From Corallium rubrum (lineage: Eukaryota; Cnidaria; Anthozoa; Scleralcyonacea; Coralliidae), in NCBI GenBank assembly GCA_964035015.1, contig OZ036004.1:7589628-7653627 (forward strand): DNA of 64,000 bases. The letters run 5' to 3'. The notes under the pieces were generated by a model, which was given only the letters and a program-made list of their open reading frames with translations, searched no databases and was not told the origin of the DNA. The translations under genes and the position numbers were made by a program. Below, piece by piece: positions 59,701 to 64,000 of this stretch. Positions within the stretch are counted from its first letter, which is position 1; each line of letters begins with the position of its first letter.

Positions 59701-60962
59701 GATTTTCATCAAATTCACTCTGTAAAATATTCTCACTCTCCTGGTTTGAGTTACCAATCGAATGATAAGTCTTGCGCATGGTAAGACAGCACGAATCACG
59801 GTTAACTTAAGTTAAAACATACAGATAAAACTATAATAAAACAGCTAAGATCAAGACATGTGTACAACCAGTGACGTCACAAGCCGTTTTCCTTCAGTTC
59901 CAGGCCCCGGACAAAAACAAGTCCAAAATAAGCACTTTCAAACTCCCAAAAAAGCATTTTCTAAAATCGTAGTGGAAAAATAAAATAGCGCACGATAATC
60001 AGCGTACCTTAAACTACAAAATAGGTGCACTTTTCGAGGAACGATTTTTTCGTTTCATAAACACTTTAAGTTAATAAAAATTTCAGGAACTAAAATTTCA
60101 GGAACTAAATTTCAAATGCTCAAATCCTATGTATTAGCAAAACCGATGATTTCCAGCATGGACAAAAAAAATGTCATGTTTCCACCCACTACATGAAAAG
60201 GTGGTAAACTGCTGTTTTGAATTTTAGTAACAAAATACTGCCGTTTCGAACGGGGAGGCATTGCCTGATTTTATATTTTCTCCAAGCTGCAGCTCTTGTC
60301 CATACACCTATATGAAAAACTTGTTTTTTTATAAATAAAATGCCCAAAAGAAGATACCAAACTGTCAAATTAATCAGTATATAAATTAAAACAGAACAAA
60401 TCGCACGAGTAAAGCAAAAAGCACGTGGCAGTGGTTGCCATAGCATACTCTTAAACTACATTCTTTAAAACGTAAGTAATCAAACAAAAATTTAAATATT
60501 AACTCACTGAAATGTCGTAGTCTTTGAGAAATAAGTCAACACAGCGGGCCAGTATTCTTTCAGCCTGTTTCATAAAGGAAATTTGTCGTTAGAAACTTAG
60601 GACTTTATAAATCTAGTTGACATTTGTTCACATTTTACACATGGTAGTCTTACATCTTAAATCTATTCTTCTTTTTATATTTATAACTATAAGCGGAAAT
60701 ATTTATCTAGCAGAAAAACTGACCGCTTACGGAAGGAACTTCCTTAAAAAAAGTCAAAATTCAGAAATAAAGTAAGTAATAAACCAGGGCATGCAATTCT
60801 TGTCTTGCGAGAGAAGTTCAGTTAAAAGTAGTTTCACTTCTAATATCCATAACCTTCCATCCTTACCCGTTCATCACAACCGCTTGCTGAGTACGTCTGC
60901 TTGGAAAAATACGAAAGAAGATCGTAGAGATCCCTTTTAATTATGTCTTCATCCAAATTCAT
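28578..60962 (-). CDS. MTMR14: myotubularin-related protein 14 (Jumpy-type phosphoinositide 3-phosphatase), 20 coding exons
   Basis: MTMR14 dephosphorylates PI3P and PI(3,5)P2 at the 3 position and restrains autophagy in animals. Exons in transcript order: 60962-60867, 60564-60508, 53701-53598, 53445-53340, 42456-42381, 41693-41669, 40507-40391, 40293-40220, 39144-39074, 38985-38911, 38098-38035, 37779-37694, 36449-36373, 35401-35365, 34832-34762, 33106-33021, 31619-31499, 30999-30903, 30008-29875, 28761-28578. All introns are GT-AG and phases agree throughout; the total is 1,758 nt, 585 aa plus stop. Exon 6 may start 18 nt earlier, at 41,711, in the same frame. Recognised blocks include NGELCGHYP, ARCRSRFVVPVI, VTSSEKVD, the P-loop HCISGWDRTP (Cys297, Arg303), LEILYLT, VFFFCF and GSWQIVSGTGS, with the tail exon matching the family's C terminus. 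Human MTMR14 is about 650 aa. The start is the first ATG, directly preceded by an in-frame TAA. Exons 16-18 are the least conserved, supported by open phase more than by similarity. Confidence 0.95.
28878..29840. repeat. ~960-bp compound tetranucleotide microsatellite, (TTTG)n
   Basis: Long TTTG tracts are interrupted by TGTC, CCGT and TG blocks. The block TGTGTG, then CCGTCCGTCTATCCGTTCGT, occurs twice, near 28,965 and 29,244, showing block duplication. It lies in MTMR14 intron 19, starting about 35 bp past the exon 19 donor. Open frames of Cys/Leu/Phe/Val repeats across it are artefacts. Confidence 0.97.
30062..30126. repeat. 65-bp palindrome with CCTCGTACCCAGG arms
   Basis: CCCCAACCTCGTACCCAGG faces CCTGGGTACGAGGTTGGGG around a short CTCTTTCTCTCG spacer. 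It is in intron 18 of MTMR14, 54 bp from the exon 19 acceptor. Confidence 0.85.
30130..30780. repeat. repeated GGATGGCCCTTACTG units with nested foldback
   Basis: GGGATGGCCCTTACTG, GAGAACAGTTTAGAT and TTATCCAGTATAAATAA recur two to three times. A foldback at 30,531-30,686 (GAAATACCAAATG against CATTTGGTATTTC, with TTTCCGTGTTTGG inside) splits the last unit. All of it is in MTMR14 intron 18. Confidence 0.7.
31106..31401. mobile_element. foldback element in MTMR14 intron 17
   Basis: The arms (TTTTTGTGGAAACACCACGT and its inverse near 31,375-31,395; GTTGGCTCACGTCATTTATA and its inverse) pair over about 130 bp each. The left arm on the minus strand carries a hammerhead-like core at 31,152-31,181: CTGATGA, a 6-bp stem GGCCTG/CAGGCC, then GAAA. 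The right arm carries a decayed version. Confidence 0.8.
31661..31966. mobile_element. foldback element in MTMR14 intron 16
   Basis: The left arm, 31,661-31,735 (GCGACTCAGAGCCCCTTTCC), and right arm, 31,893-31,966 (GGAAAGGGGCTCTGACTCGC), are inverted copies; both contain GTGGGCTCTGCCAACAAACT or its inverse. Confidence 0.8.
32077..32458. mobile_element. foldback element, family 2 copy 2
   Basis: It is closely similar to 26,983-27,396 through the whole length, with terminal TTATATAGCTAGAGTTTC and AGCTATATAAC. It lies in MTMR14 intron 16. Confidence 0.8.
32471..32587. repeat. inverted repeat rich in GTTTCCCTCGAG
   Basis: GGGAAACAGTTAGTTTTGTT faces AACAAAACTAACTGTTTCCC around a short spacer. 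A partial version follows family 2 copy 1 near 27,410-27,480, so the two repeats travel together. Confidence 0.75.
32640..32938. mobile_element. foldback element, family 1 copy 2
   Basis: It shares AACTCGATGGAGCAT, ATTTCAAACGTAATGAGAAA and CATCCATAAC-type ends with 25,354-25,580. It is in MTMR14 intron 16, ending about 80 bp from exon 16. Confidence 0.7.
33322..34173. mobile_element. 185-bp MITE copy expanded to 852 bp by an internal insertion
   Basis: The outer ends ATAGACCTTATTCAT / ATGAATAAGGTCTAT and the central hairpin 34,031-34,137 match the compact copy at 26,669-26,853. About 660 bp, including the 41-bp minisatellite, interrupts the left arm near 33,366. It is in MTMR14 intron 15. 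Confidence 0.75.
33455..33825. repeat. 41-bp minisatellite (GTCTTGTCAGCGTGGTCTGA)
   Basis: Six units of roughly 41 bp with the box GTCTTGTCAGCGTGGTCTGA occur between 33,467 and 33,710. A seventh copy follows near 33,790, after a duplicated CACTCAT/ATAATATGTGGGGATTA segment. Confidence 0.9.
34467..34539. repeat. palindrome, GCAGCCGAGCTGTATCTGAT arms
   Basis: GCAGCCGAGCTGTATCTGAT faces ATCAGATACAGCTCGGCTGC with a 33-bp centre. It is the core of a foldback reaching roughly 34,440-34,690 in MTMR14 intron 15. Confidence 0.8.
34949..35311. mobile_element. foldback element filling most of MTMR14 intron 14
   Basis: The outer arms ATCATTTGCGTTCAAGCGTG and the inverse near 35,285-35,305 match. The inner arms at 35,153-35,256 (TAATTAACTTACGTCGTTTT and its inverse) form a strong hairpin. 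A distantly similar design occurs at 61,128-61,530. Confidence 0.8.
35365..35401 (-). CDS. MTMR14: MTMR14 exon 14, 37-nt microexon
   Basis: It encodes GHDLNDRIQRDEE across the junction, aligning with the GHMLVDRLSKGEE stretch of vertebrate MTMR14. The acceptor is tatcag and the donor gtacag. It joins exon 13 (phase 2) to exon 15 (phase 0) without a frame break. Confidence 0.85.
35669..35703. repeat. (AT)n microsatellite
   Basis: This is an uninterrupted AT dinucleotide run in MTMR14 intron 13. A shorter (AT)n is at 33,128-33,144. Confidence 0.9.
35913..36333. mobile_element. hAT-like MITE, 421 bp
   Basis: The ends are CAGTGATGGAT (left) and ATCCATCACTG (right). The flanking octamers CAGTAAAC (35,905-35,912) and CAATAAAC (36,334-36,341) differ at one base, consistent with an 8-bp target duplication. 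CAG terminus plus 8-bp duplication fits the hAT superfamily. The G/C-rich interior has no transposase. Its right end is 40 bp from exon 13 of MTMR14. Confidence 0.7.
36495..36830. repeat. decayed dispersed monomers of the 48-bp satellite family
   Basis: 36,725-36,815 reads as nearly two monomers of the array B type: CAGCAGTAGTGCTGAGCGTA, then GTACGCTTGGCAGTGGTGCC and GACCGTACAAAAATTTG. A more decayed one lies near 36,495-36,545 (GCTCAGCAGTAGTGTTGACC). Both are in MTMR14 intron 12. Confidence 0.7.
36848..37200. repeat. GTTGT/ACAAC-rich repeat, copy 2
   Basis: 36,848-37,098 matches 28,074-28,400 almost base for base apart from internal unit losses (one GTGAACAATGTTGTGCTGC unit instead of three, and a missing segment before AACATGTTGTAACAGCATGA). 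It is in MTMR14 intron 12. Confidence 0.85.
37209..37384. mobile_element. foldback element in MTMR14 intron 12
   Basis: TTGTCTGTTCAGTTATAGAT and GCACAGA on the left face TCTGTGCATCTATAATTGAA and CAGACAA on the right; the outer ends AAATAG/CTATTT also pair. Confidence 0.8.
37694..37779 (-). CDS. MTMR14: MTMR14 exon 12, catalytic P-loop
   Basis: This 86-nt exon encodes DEGVLVHCISGWDRTPLF followed by ISLLRLSLWA. It contains the complete CX5R phosphatase signature with nucleophilic Cys and the Asp-Arg-Thr triplet, so the enzyme is predicted to be active. The flanking sites are ttcaag and gtaagt. Confidence 0.95.
38130..38697. repeat. 19-bp minisatellite (GGAGTGGGTAAACTTGGGT)
   Basis: About 29 copies of GGAGTGGG(T/C)AAACTTGGGT, with alternating TAA/CAA variants, lie in MTMR14 intron 10. 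Period 19 leaves all three minus frames open, giving spurious HPSLPTPPKF-type open frames. Confidence 0.95.
39340..39965. repeat. 24-bp minisatellite (AACCACTGCCACCATCACCA + GTAT)
   Basis: About 26 units of 24 bp, alternating CAGTAT and CAATAT endings, with some 18-bp short units (CACCACCAGTATAACCACTG). It is in MTMR14 intron 8. CCA-rich decayed sequence extends to about 39,200 and 40,195. The His/Cys-rich open frame is a shadow. Confidence 0.95.
40660..41110. repeat. long imperfect inverted repeat in MTMR14 intron 6
   Basis: The left arm, about 40,660-40,850, contains AAATATTTTCATA; the right arm, 40,965-41,110, contains the inverse GTGAAAATATTTTACCCC. CAAATTGAAATATCTTGAAA on the right matches the inverse on the left. 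Confidence 0.7.
41150..41400. repeat. second inverted repeat in MTMR14 intron 6
   Basis: CACAGCCTGAATATACACCTGT faces ACAGGTGTAAATTCAGGCTGTAC (41,153-41,174 against 41,363-41,385), with further pairing of the GTAGATT/AATCTAC blocks. Confidence 0.7.
41669..41693 (-). CDS. MTMR14: MTMR14 exon 6, 25- or 43-nt microexon
   Basis: Two acceptors 18 nt apart keep the same frame: after ...ccctgaag (exon start 41,693) or after ...catgtag (exon start 41,711). The longer form adds six residues (reading SPVFPE before DASSQEND), which looks more like the acidic linker of the family. The donor is gtaagc. Confidence 0.65.
42531..53280. repeat. 48-bp satellite array B filling MTMR14 intron 4 (about 224 monomers)
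   Basis: The monomer runs GTACGCTCGGCAGTCAGGTG, CCGAGCGTAC, AAAAAATCTGAAATTTTT. Each contains two dyads: GTACGCTCGGCA/TGCCGAGCGTAC around GTCAGG, and a GTACAAAAA/TTTTTGTAC core. Edge monomers at 42,531 and 53,250-53,280 are the most decayed. A short marker monomer, CCTGGCGTAC or close variant, recurs at 43,711, 44,416, 45,983, 46,831, 47,581, 48,285, 49,086, 49,791, 50,400, 51,249 and 52,818, showing a higher-order period of about 705 bp with changes in near-48-bp steps. The array ends 74 bp from exon 5 and 59 bp from exon 4. Confidence 0.97.
54145..54745 (-). pseudogene. 3' end of a LINE retrotransposon (C terminus of the reverse-transcriptase ORF)
   Basis: The minus-strand frame from about 54,745 to 54,312 reads KIAHDDQRNLNYKMG, then EKRFFRFINTL, and RTTRIWNVLPRNL near the middle. 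The last block resembles the C-terminal end of non-LTR (CR1/L2/Jockey-like) reverse-transcriptase ORFs, where an S-F-x-R-T-x-x-x-W-N-x-L-P pattern is common. After the stop, about 165 bp of 3' sequence ends in a short AAATAAATAA-type tail near 54,150. The 5' part is missing (stop at about 54,745). It sits in MTMR14 intron 2, same strand as the gene. Confidence 0.7.
55400..57245. repeat. left tandem array, ~205-215-bp units, about 9 copies
   Basis: The unit carries ATTAATACGACTGACGGGGG, AAACACATTTTCCTAAGGCG, CTATTCTATAGGATTTTTT, ACAGAATTTCATGCTCTTTA and GATAGAACCATGAACGACGC. The GACGCAGG box recurs at 55,531, 55,736, 55,941 and 56,156, and so on. Confidence 0.92.
57290..58925. repeat. right tandem array, same unit inverted, about 8 copies
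   Basis: The same ~205-215-bp unit in reverse orientation (CGCCTTAGGAAAATGTGTTT, TGCGTCGTTCATGGTTCTAT). The centre at 57,245-57,295 holds a duplicated ATGAATAGCGC segment. Confidence 0.92.
59975..60080 (+). pseudogene. LINE fragment, inverted partner of the one at 54,312-54,745
   Basis: The plus-strand frame reads KIAHDNQRTLNYKIG and then EERFFRFINTLS, followed by a stop. It matches the same part of the LINE frame as the left arm but stops where the inverted repeat ends, so the LINE sequence is part of the long inverted repeat. Confidence 0.65.
60867..60962 (-). CDS. MTMR14: MTMR14 exon 1 (start codon)
   Basis: The ATG is at 60,962-60,960. The exon encodes MNLDEDIIKRDLYDLLSYFS and continues to CDER, corresponding to the N-terminal helix of MTMR14 proteins. 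The donor is CGG/gtaagg. A TAA directly before the ATG closes the frame. No TATA box or other promoter element was identified upstream, between 60,963 and 61,130. Confidence 0.85.
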
Positions 60963-61127
60963 TTATTACTGTTACAGAAAATGGGAAAACACGACAAAAA
61001 AACGCAAAATTCAGCATTGCCTTTCAACTCGTCTTCCATGTTTTGTCGCCCCCAGTTGTTCCGGCTTGTAAGCAACTAGTTTCCATCACTCAAACTGCCA
61101 TGACGTCAAGTTTTAAAAATAGCCTGC
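60963..61127 (-). promoter_or_regulatory. presumed 5' UTR/promoter region of MTMR14
   Basis: This is the single-copy-looking stretch between the MTMR14 start codon and the foldback at 61,128. No TATA box, CpG cluster or recognisable site was identified; the call rests on position only. Confidence 0.25.
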
Positions 61128-61530
61128 TCGCAGGCTATTTGCGTTCAAGCGTTTTGCGAATGTTAGACATAGTTTTTTTCGAGTTTTGAAACAAACGTTG
61201 TTCAAGGACAACTTTACGTTTGACAGATTAAATCAATAACGAATAGGGCTTGCCATCGTTCTTTTCACACAGCAGCGTTTGCTTGGCATAACTTGTCTTA
61301 ACTTTGGCATAATTGTGAGCATCGGAATGATCTGCGATTTAACCACTGATCTCAAATAATATACTCATTATTTGAGATCAGTGGATTTAACGCAGATATT
61401 CCATCGTTTGAAAATATCAACACAACGTTGAAACCACGCCCTATTCGTTATCGATTTGATCTGTCAAACGTTGTCATTGGACAACTCGAAAACAACTAGT
61501 TATTCGCTAAACGCTTGAACTCAAATGGTA
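61128..61530. mobile_element. foldback element upstream of MTMR14
   Basis: Outer arms TTTGCGTTCAAGCGTTT and its inverse (61,505-61,528) match, as do CAAACGTTG-type blocks and AATCAATAACGAATAGGGC with its inverse. The centre, 61,343-61,384, is a perfect palindrome (CCACTGATCTCAAATAAT facing ATTATTTGAGATCAGTGG). Confidence 0.85.
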
Positions 61531-61683
61531 TTATTTCCCAATGAAATTTTTTGACAACATTTCGTTAATGTTAGTACGTTTGACATTTGGAAACAAGTGC
61601 TGGCGAGGCCGAAAACCGCCCGAGGAGAACCCAAATTTGTTTCTACCCCGTGGGCGCATGCGTAATTATTTGTCTGTACTGAC

Positions 61684-61822
61684 GCATTTATTTATTTATT
61701 TATTTATATATTTATTAATTTATTTATGTATTTACTTATTTATGTATTTATTTATTTGTGTATTTATTTATTTATACATTTATTTATTTATTTACTTATT
61801 TATTTATTTATTTATTTATTCA
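61684..61822. repeat. (TTTA)n microsatellite
   Basis: TTTATTTA tracts with GTATT/TTACT interruptions cover about 140 bp. The overlapping Ile/Tyr/Leu-rich frame is a shadow. Confidence 0.92.
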
Positions 61823-62189
61823 GCCATCAATGCTACGAGAAAATTTCTTCTCGTAATCAGTAGCGCGAATTTAAAAGAAGCGTTATTTTCAATTAAATGT
61901 TTTATACACTCTAGTTACATGAAAGAATAATGGTAGAAAAATTTACCATATAACATTTAACAATCTCTGTACAATTAAATTCAATTTGAAGCCACGAAAA
62001 AAAAATATTCAAGGCTAAGTACAATAATTCAAATTATCATATGGCTTTGTACTATCACACGCCCCAAGGCTCGATTTGCAGACGTCTCTCGGGGCCCCAG
62101 TACTTAGGCCAAAAAAAAAAGTCTTCTGCGCCAGTGCGCGCGTCATCTTCTTTCTTGCGCGTCGATACTTTTTTTTTTAACATTTTTAA

Positions 62190-62440
62190 TATTAATAGGC
62201 GAGTTTCAGGGTGTTGCGCGCGCATCGTTTTTCAAAAAAACTGCTCCACTCAAAGTAAACATACTGTTTAAAATAAACAAAGTGTAGATACAGTTTCTGG
62301 ACATAAAACATTGTTTTTCTGCTGTTGTTGGCTCGCTAGCAAGTCTGTTTGCCATTGCTTACTTTGTGGAGAGCCCGCCAAGAGCCCACCAATTCCTTTC
62401 CAAAGCGATGCGCACGCAACACCCTGAAACTCGTCTATTG
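62190..62440. mobile_element. foldback element, ~250 bp
   Basis: TTAATAGGCGAGTTTCAGGG with TGTTGCGCGCGCATCG on the left faces CGATGCGCACGCAACA and CCCTGAAACTCGTCTATTG on the right. Confidence 0.8.
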
Positions 62441-62477
62441 ACTACAAATGACACCAGCGGATATTAAATATTTTTGT

Positions 62478-62981
62478 TATATACCAAAGACTTTCGTTTG
62501 CCAATAATGAAATCCTATTGGTCAAATCATGGTCACGTGTTGTTCAACAAACTCAATGTTTCTTTCTGCCGAGGGAAACATTGCACTGTTTCCCTCTGAT
62601 GTCAACAATGAAGAGGGAAACAGTGCAATGTTTCCCTCTGACGTCGCTTTAATCATGCGTTGTTCACGTGAATACACGATTATTGCATCAGACCAAGAAC
62701 TTTGGACTATTCGGGCATTTTGAAAACAAGAGCTTGTTGTTTGGTATACGAAATAGTCCTTTTTCCGAAAGACAGAATTTCTATACATATCTTCAAAGAA
62801 GGTCTGAAAAACACTTGGAGAAATTTAAAGCTGTGTGTTTAGTCTGGTGTATTTGTTTAGTTGAATGACTTGAATTGAAATTACGAAGACAAAATCAAAG
62901 TGTTTTGGTAAGTCTTTCCGCCGTTTGCAAGTTTCAAGGCAGTTTTGTATTTTGTATTTTAAAAGTCTTTGGTATATAACA
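62478..62981. mobile_element. foldback element, distant relative of family 2
   Basis: GTTATATACCAAAGACTTTC at 62,478 faces AAAGTCTTTGGTATATAAC ending at 62,980. The nested palindrome 62,566-62,640 has GAGGGAAACATTGCACTG facing CAGTGCAATGTTTCCCTC. The layout (ATATAAC ends, GGTAAGTCTT near the right) resembles 26,983-27,396. Confidence 0.75.
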
Positions 62982-62997
62982 AAACGCTTGTTGACTT

Positions 62998-63092
62998 TTG
63001 CCTCGAGAAACATCGAGTTTTACGATCCCTCAGGCTTCAATGTCACCCTCGGGCTAAAGCCCTCGGGTGACATTGAAGCCTTCGCCAGTCAA
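62998..63092. repeat. palindrome following the foldback
   Basis: GAGGCTTCAATGTCACCCTCGGGC-like sequence at about 63,028-63,053 pairs with GCCCTCGGGTGACATTGAAGCC at 63,058-63,079; TTGACTTTTG/CAGTCAAC flank it. Confidence 0.75.
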
Positions 63093-63469
63093 CAAGTCTA
63101 TAATGTTTCCTATGAAAACCGCTGGTATATTTGCTGGCACTGATTGAAGGCTTCATATTTCAATCATGTGTTCATGCTACATGTTCAGTATACCATGTGA
63201 CAAGTATATTATAAGAATACTCAACATGTTTCAGATGTCTGTTCAATCAAGATTTGCCTTGGGCATGTGACCTGACCAGAAACAGAATACTTTTTTTTGG
63301 GCCTTAAGCTGGATTTCCACTAAGGTGTGAAATGTCGCGCGTTCGACGTTTTTCTTTTGTCTTGTGCGTTTCCATTGTCTGTGAAGGGAAATCAGAGAAC
63401 ATACCGCGCTTTTGGCAAAAGTAAAAAAGATACAAACAAAGATACTCCTTCGTTGCTTGAACTAGAAAT

Positions 63470-63576
63470 TTACTTCCATGCAGGTTTCTTGCTGCTAGAG
63501 GAGGCAGAACTCGTCGATAGTCCACTCTTCGCGCTAGCAATAGATGAACGACTCGACACTCTTGAACTCATACGAC
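63470..63576 (-). CDS. probable 3'-terminal exon of an unidentified gene entering from the right
   Basis: A consensus acceptor (tttattag) at 63,577 is followed by an open 107-nt exon read in phase 2. It encodes RMSSRVSSRSSIASAKSG, then a Ser-rich run and a basic end, SKKPAWK, before TAA at 63,472-63,470. Ser-rich tails of this kind are common, and I do not recognise the family. Upstream exons would lie beyond 64,000. It is on the same strand as MTMR14, about 2.5 kb upstream of it. The call could be wrong if the frame is fortuitous. Confidence 0.45.
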
Positions 63577-63591
63577 CTAATAAAGTAAAAT

Positions 63592-63886
63592 TGGTTAGTT
63601 TCAGAAATTGCAGCTTGATGTTAGTAATAATTGTTAGTTGTTTGCTGTACAAGCTGTGTTAGTTAGTAATAGAGGACTGGGCACAGTCTAAGATATAAGT
63701 ACCTTAATTAACCTTGCTCCGCTATCTGAGTTCTGGTGGCTCAATGGTTAGAGCACCTGGCTAGCATTCAGAAGGTTGTGGGATCAAGTCCCGCTCAGAG
63801 CTCTGAGTATTACTAACTAACACAGCTTGTACAGCAAACAACTAACAATTATTACTAACAGCAAGCTGCAATTTCTGAAACTAACT
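63592..63886. repeat. inverted repeat around the tRNA-like sequence
   Basis: TTTCAGAAATTGCAGCTTGA and GTTAGTTGTTTGCTGTACAA on the left (63,598-63,660) face the inverses at 63,818-63,882, with AGTTAGTAAT/ATTACTAACT inside. The arms are about 75 bp and nearly perfect. Confidence 0.85.
63728..63803 (+). repeat. tRNA-Ala(AGC)-derived SINE-like sequence
   Basis: It contains a Pol III A-box-like TGGCTCAATGG and a B-box-like GGATCAAGTCC. A D stem (GCTC/GAGC), an anticodon loop CTAGCAT (anticodon AGC) and a T stem (GTGGG/CCCGC) can be drawn. The linker before the D stem is four bases instead of two and the anticodon stem has a mismatch, so it is a decayed or SINE-type copy and not a working tRNA. 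The flanking block AGAGGACTGGGCACAGTCTA at 63,671 recurs at 63,973, giving a direct repeat of about 301 bp that may continue beyond the window. Confidence 0.6.
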
Positions 63887-64000
63887 AACAGTGTTTAACT
63901 GGAAACTTACTGTTACAACGCGACTTGTAGACCAACAAGTACTTGTAACCGAGCGGTTGGAATTCGTTCCTAGAGGACTGGGCACAGTCTAAGGTATAAG

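Larger units (their letters stand above)
54635..60075. mobile_element. giant foldback element, ~5.4 kb, in MTMR14 intron 2
   Basis: The outermost arms are 54,635-54,860 and 59,860-60,075 (CTTAAAGTGTTTATGAAACG facing its inverse; GTGACGTCACTGGTTGTACA facing its inverse). The next matching arms are 55,296-55,450 and 58,895-59,075 (GCACCACATTCAGCCTTCGA and its inverse). Inside are two opposed tandem arrays meeting at about 57,250-57,300. The parts between 54,870-55,290 and 59,080-59,850 do not clearly pair. The design recalls Drosophila FB and Galileo elements, whose inverted repeats are built of tandem repeats. No transposase frame was recognised. Confidence 0.75.

Noticed and set aside
61541..61930. 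129-codon plus-strand frame upstream of MTMR14
   Set aside because: Half of it is the TTTA microsatellite translated as Ile/Tyr/Leu/Phe; the remaining part shows no domain I recognise.
63728..63803. Functional tRNA-Ala gene
   Set aside because: Extra bases between acceptor and D stem, a mismatched anticodon stem, and its position inside an inverted repeat argue for a SINE-type relic.

Overview
The window is eukaryotic DNA from an animal. It carries one spliced, fully readable gene with consensus GT-AG introns, surrounded by satellites, minisatellites, microsatellites and foldback or MITE-type elements. Several repeat styles (a TTAA-flanked MITE with GTTTACATGA ends, G-rich units ending in GCGCTTATTCGA, CCTCGTACCCAGG palindromes) look to me like anthozoan cnidarian DNA, coral or sea anemone. 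That placement is from memory of repeat style and is only moderately secure.

Layout. 1-15,891 is an uninterrupted 48-bp satellite (array A) that runs off the left edge. 15,903-21,310 is a three-copy tandem unit; two copies carry inverted-repeat transposons at the same TA site and one copy keeps the empty site. 21,340-24,540 is a second satellite of about 172 bp. 24,590-28,570 is packed with foldback/MITE elements and GTTGT-rich repeats. 28,578-60,962 on the minus strand is a complete 20-exon gene for a myotubularin-related phosphatase, MTMR14 (Jumpy), of about 585-591 aa. It was reconstructed exon by exon with every splice phase consistent and the CX5R catalytic motif HCISGWDRTP intact. Its introns hold much of the remaining sequence: a tetranucleotide microsatellite of about 1 kb (intron 19), 41-bp, 24-bp and 19-bp minisatellites, a hAT-type MITE, many foldbacks, a 10.75-kb 48-bp satellite (array B) filling intron 4, and a 5.4-kb giant inverted repeat with opposed tandem arrays in intron 2. 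60,963-63,400 has more foldbacks. 63,470-63,576 is probably the 3'-terminal exon of a second minus-strand gene entering from the right, and a tRNA-Ala-derived SINE-like sequence lies in its last intron.

Main result. Arrays A and B are the same 48-bp family in opposite orientations, about 27 kb apart, sharing roughly 39 of 48 positions. Two decayed monomers of the family lie in MTMR14 intron 12. Array B reaches to within about 60-75 bp of both splice sites of its intron while the gene stays intact. The very long open frames seen in both arrays, on both strands, arise because 48 is a multiple of three and the monomer lacks stops; I do not regard them as genes.
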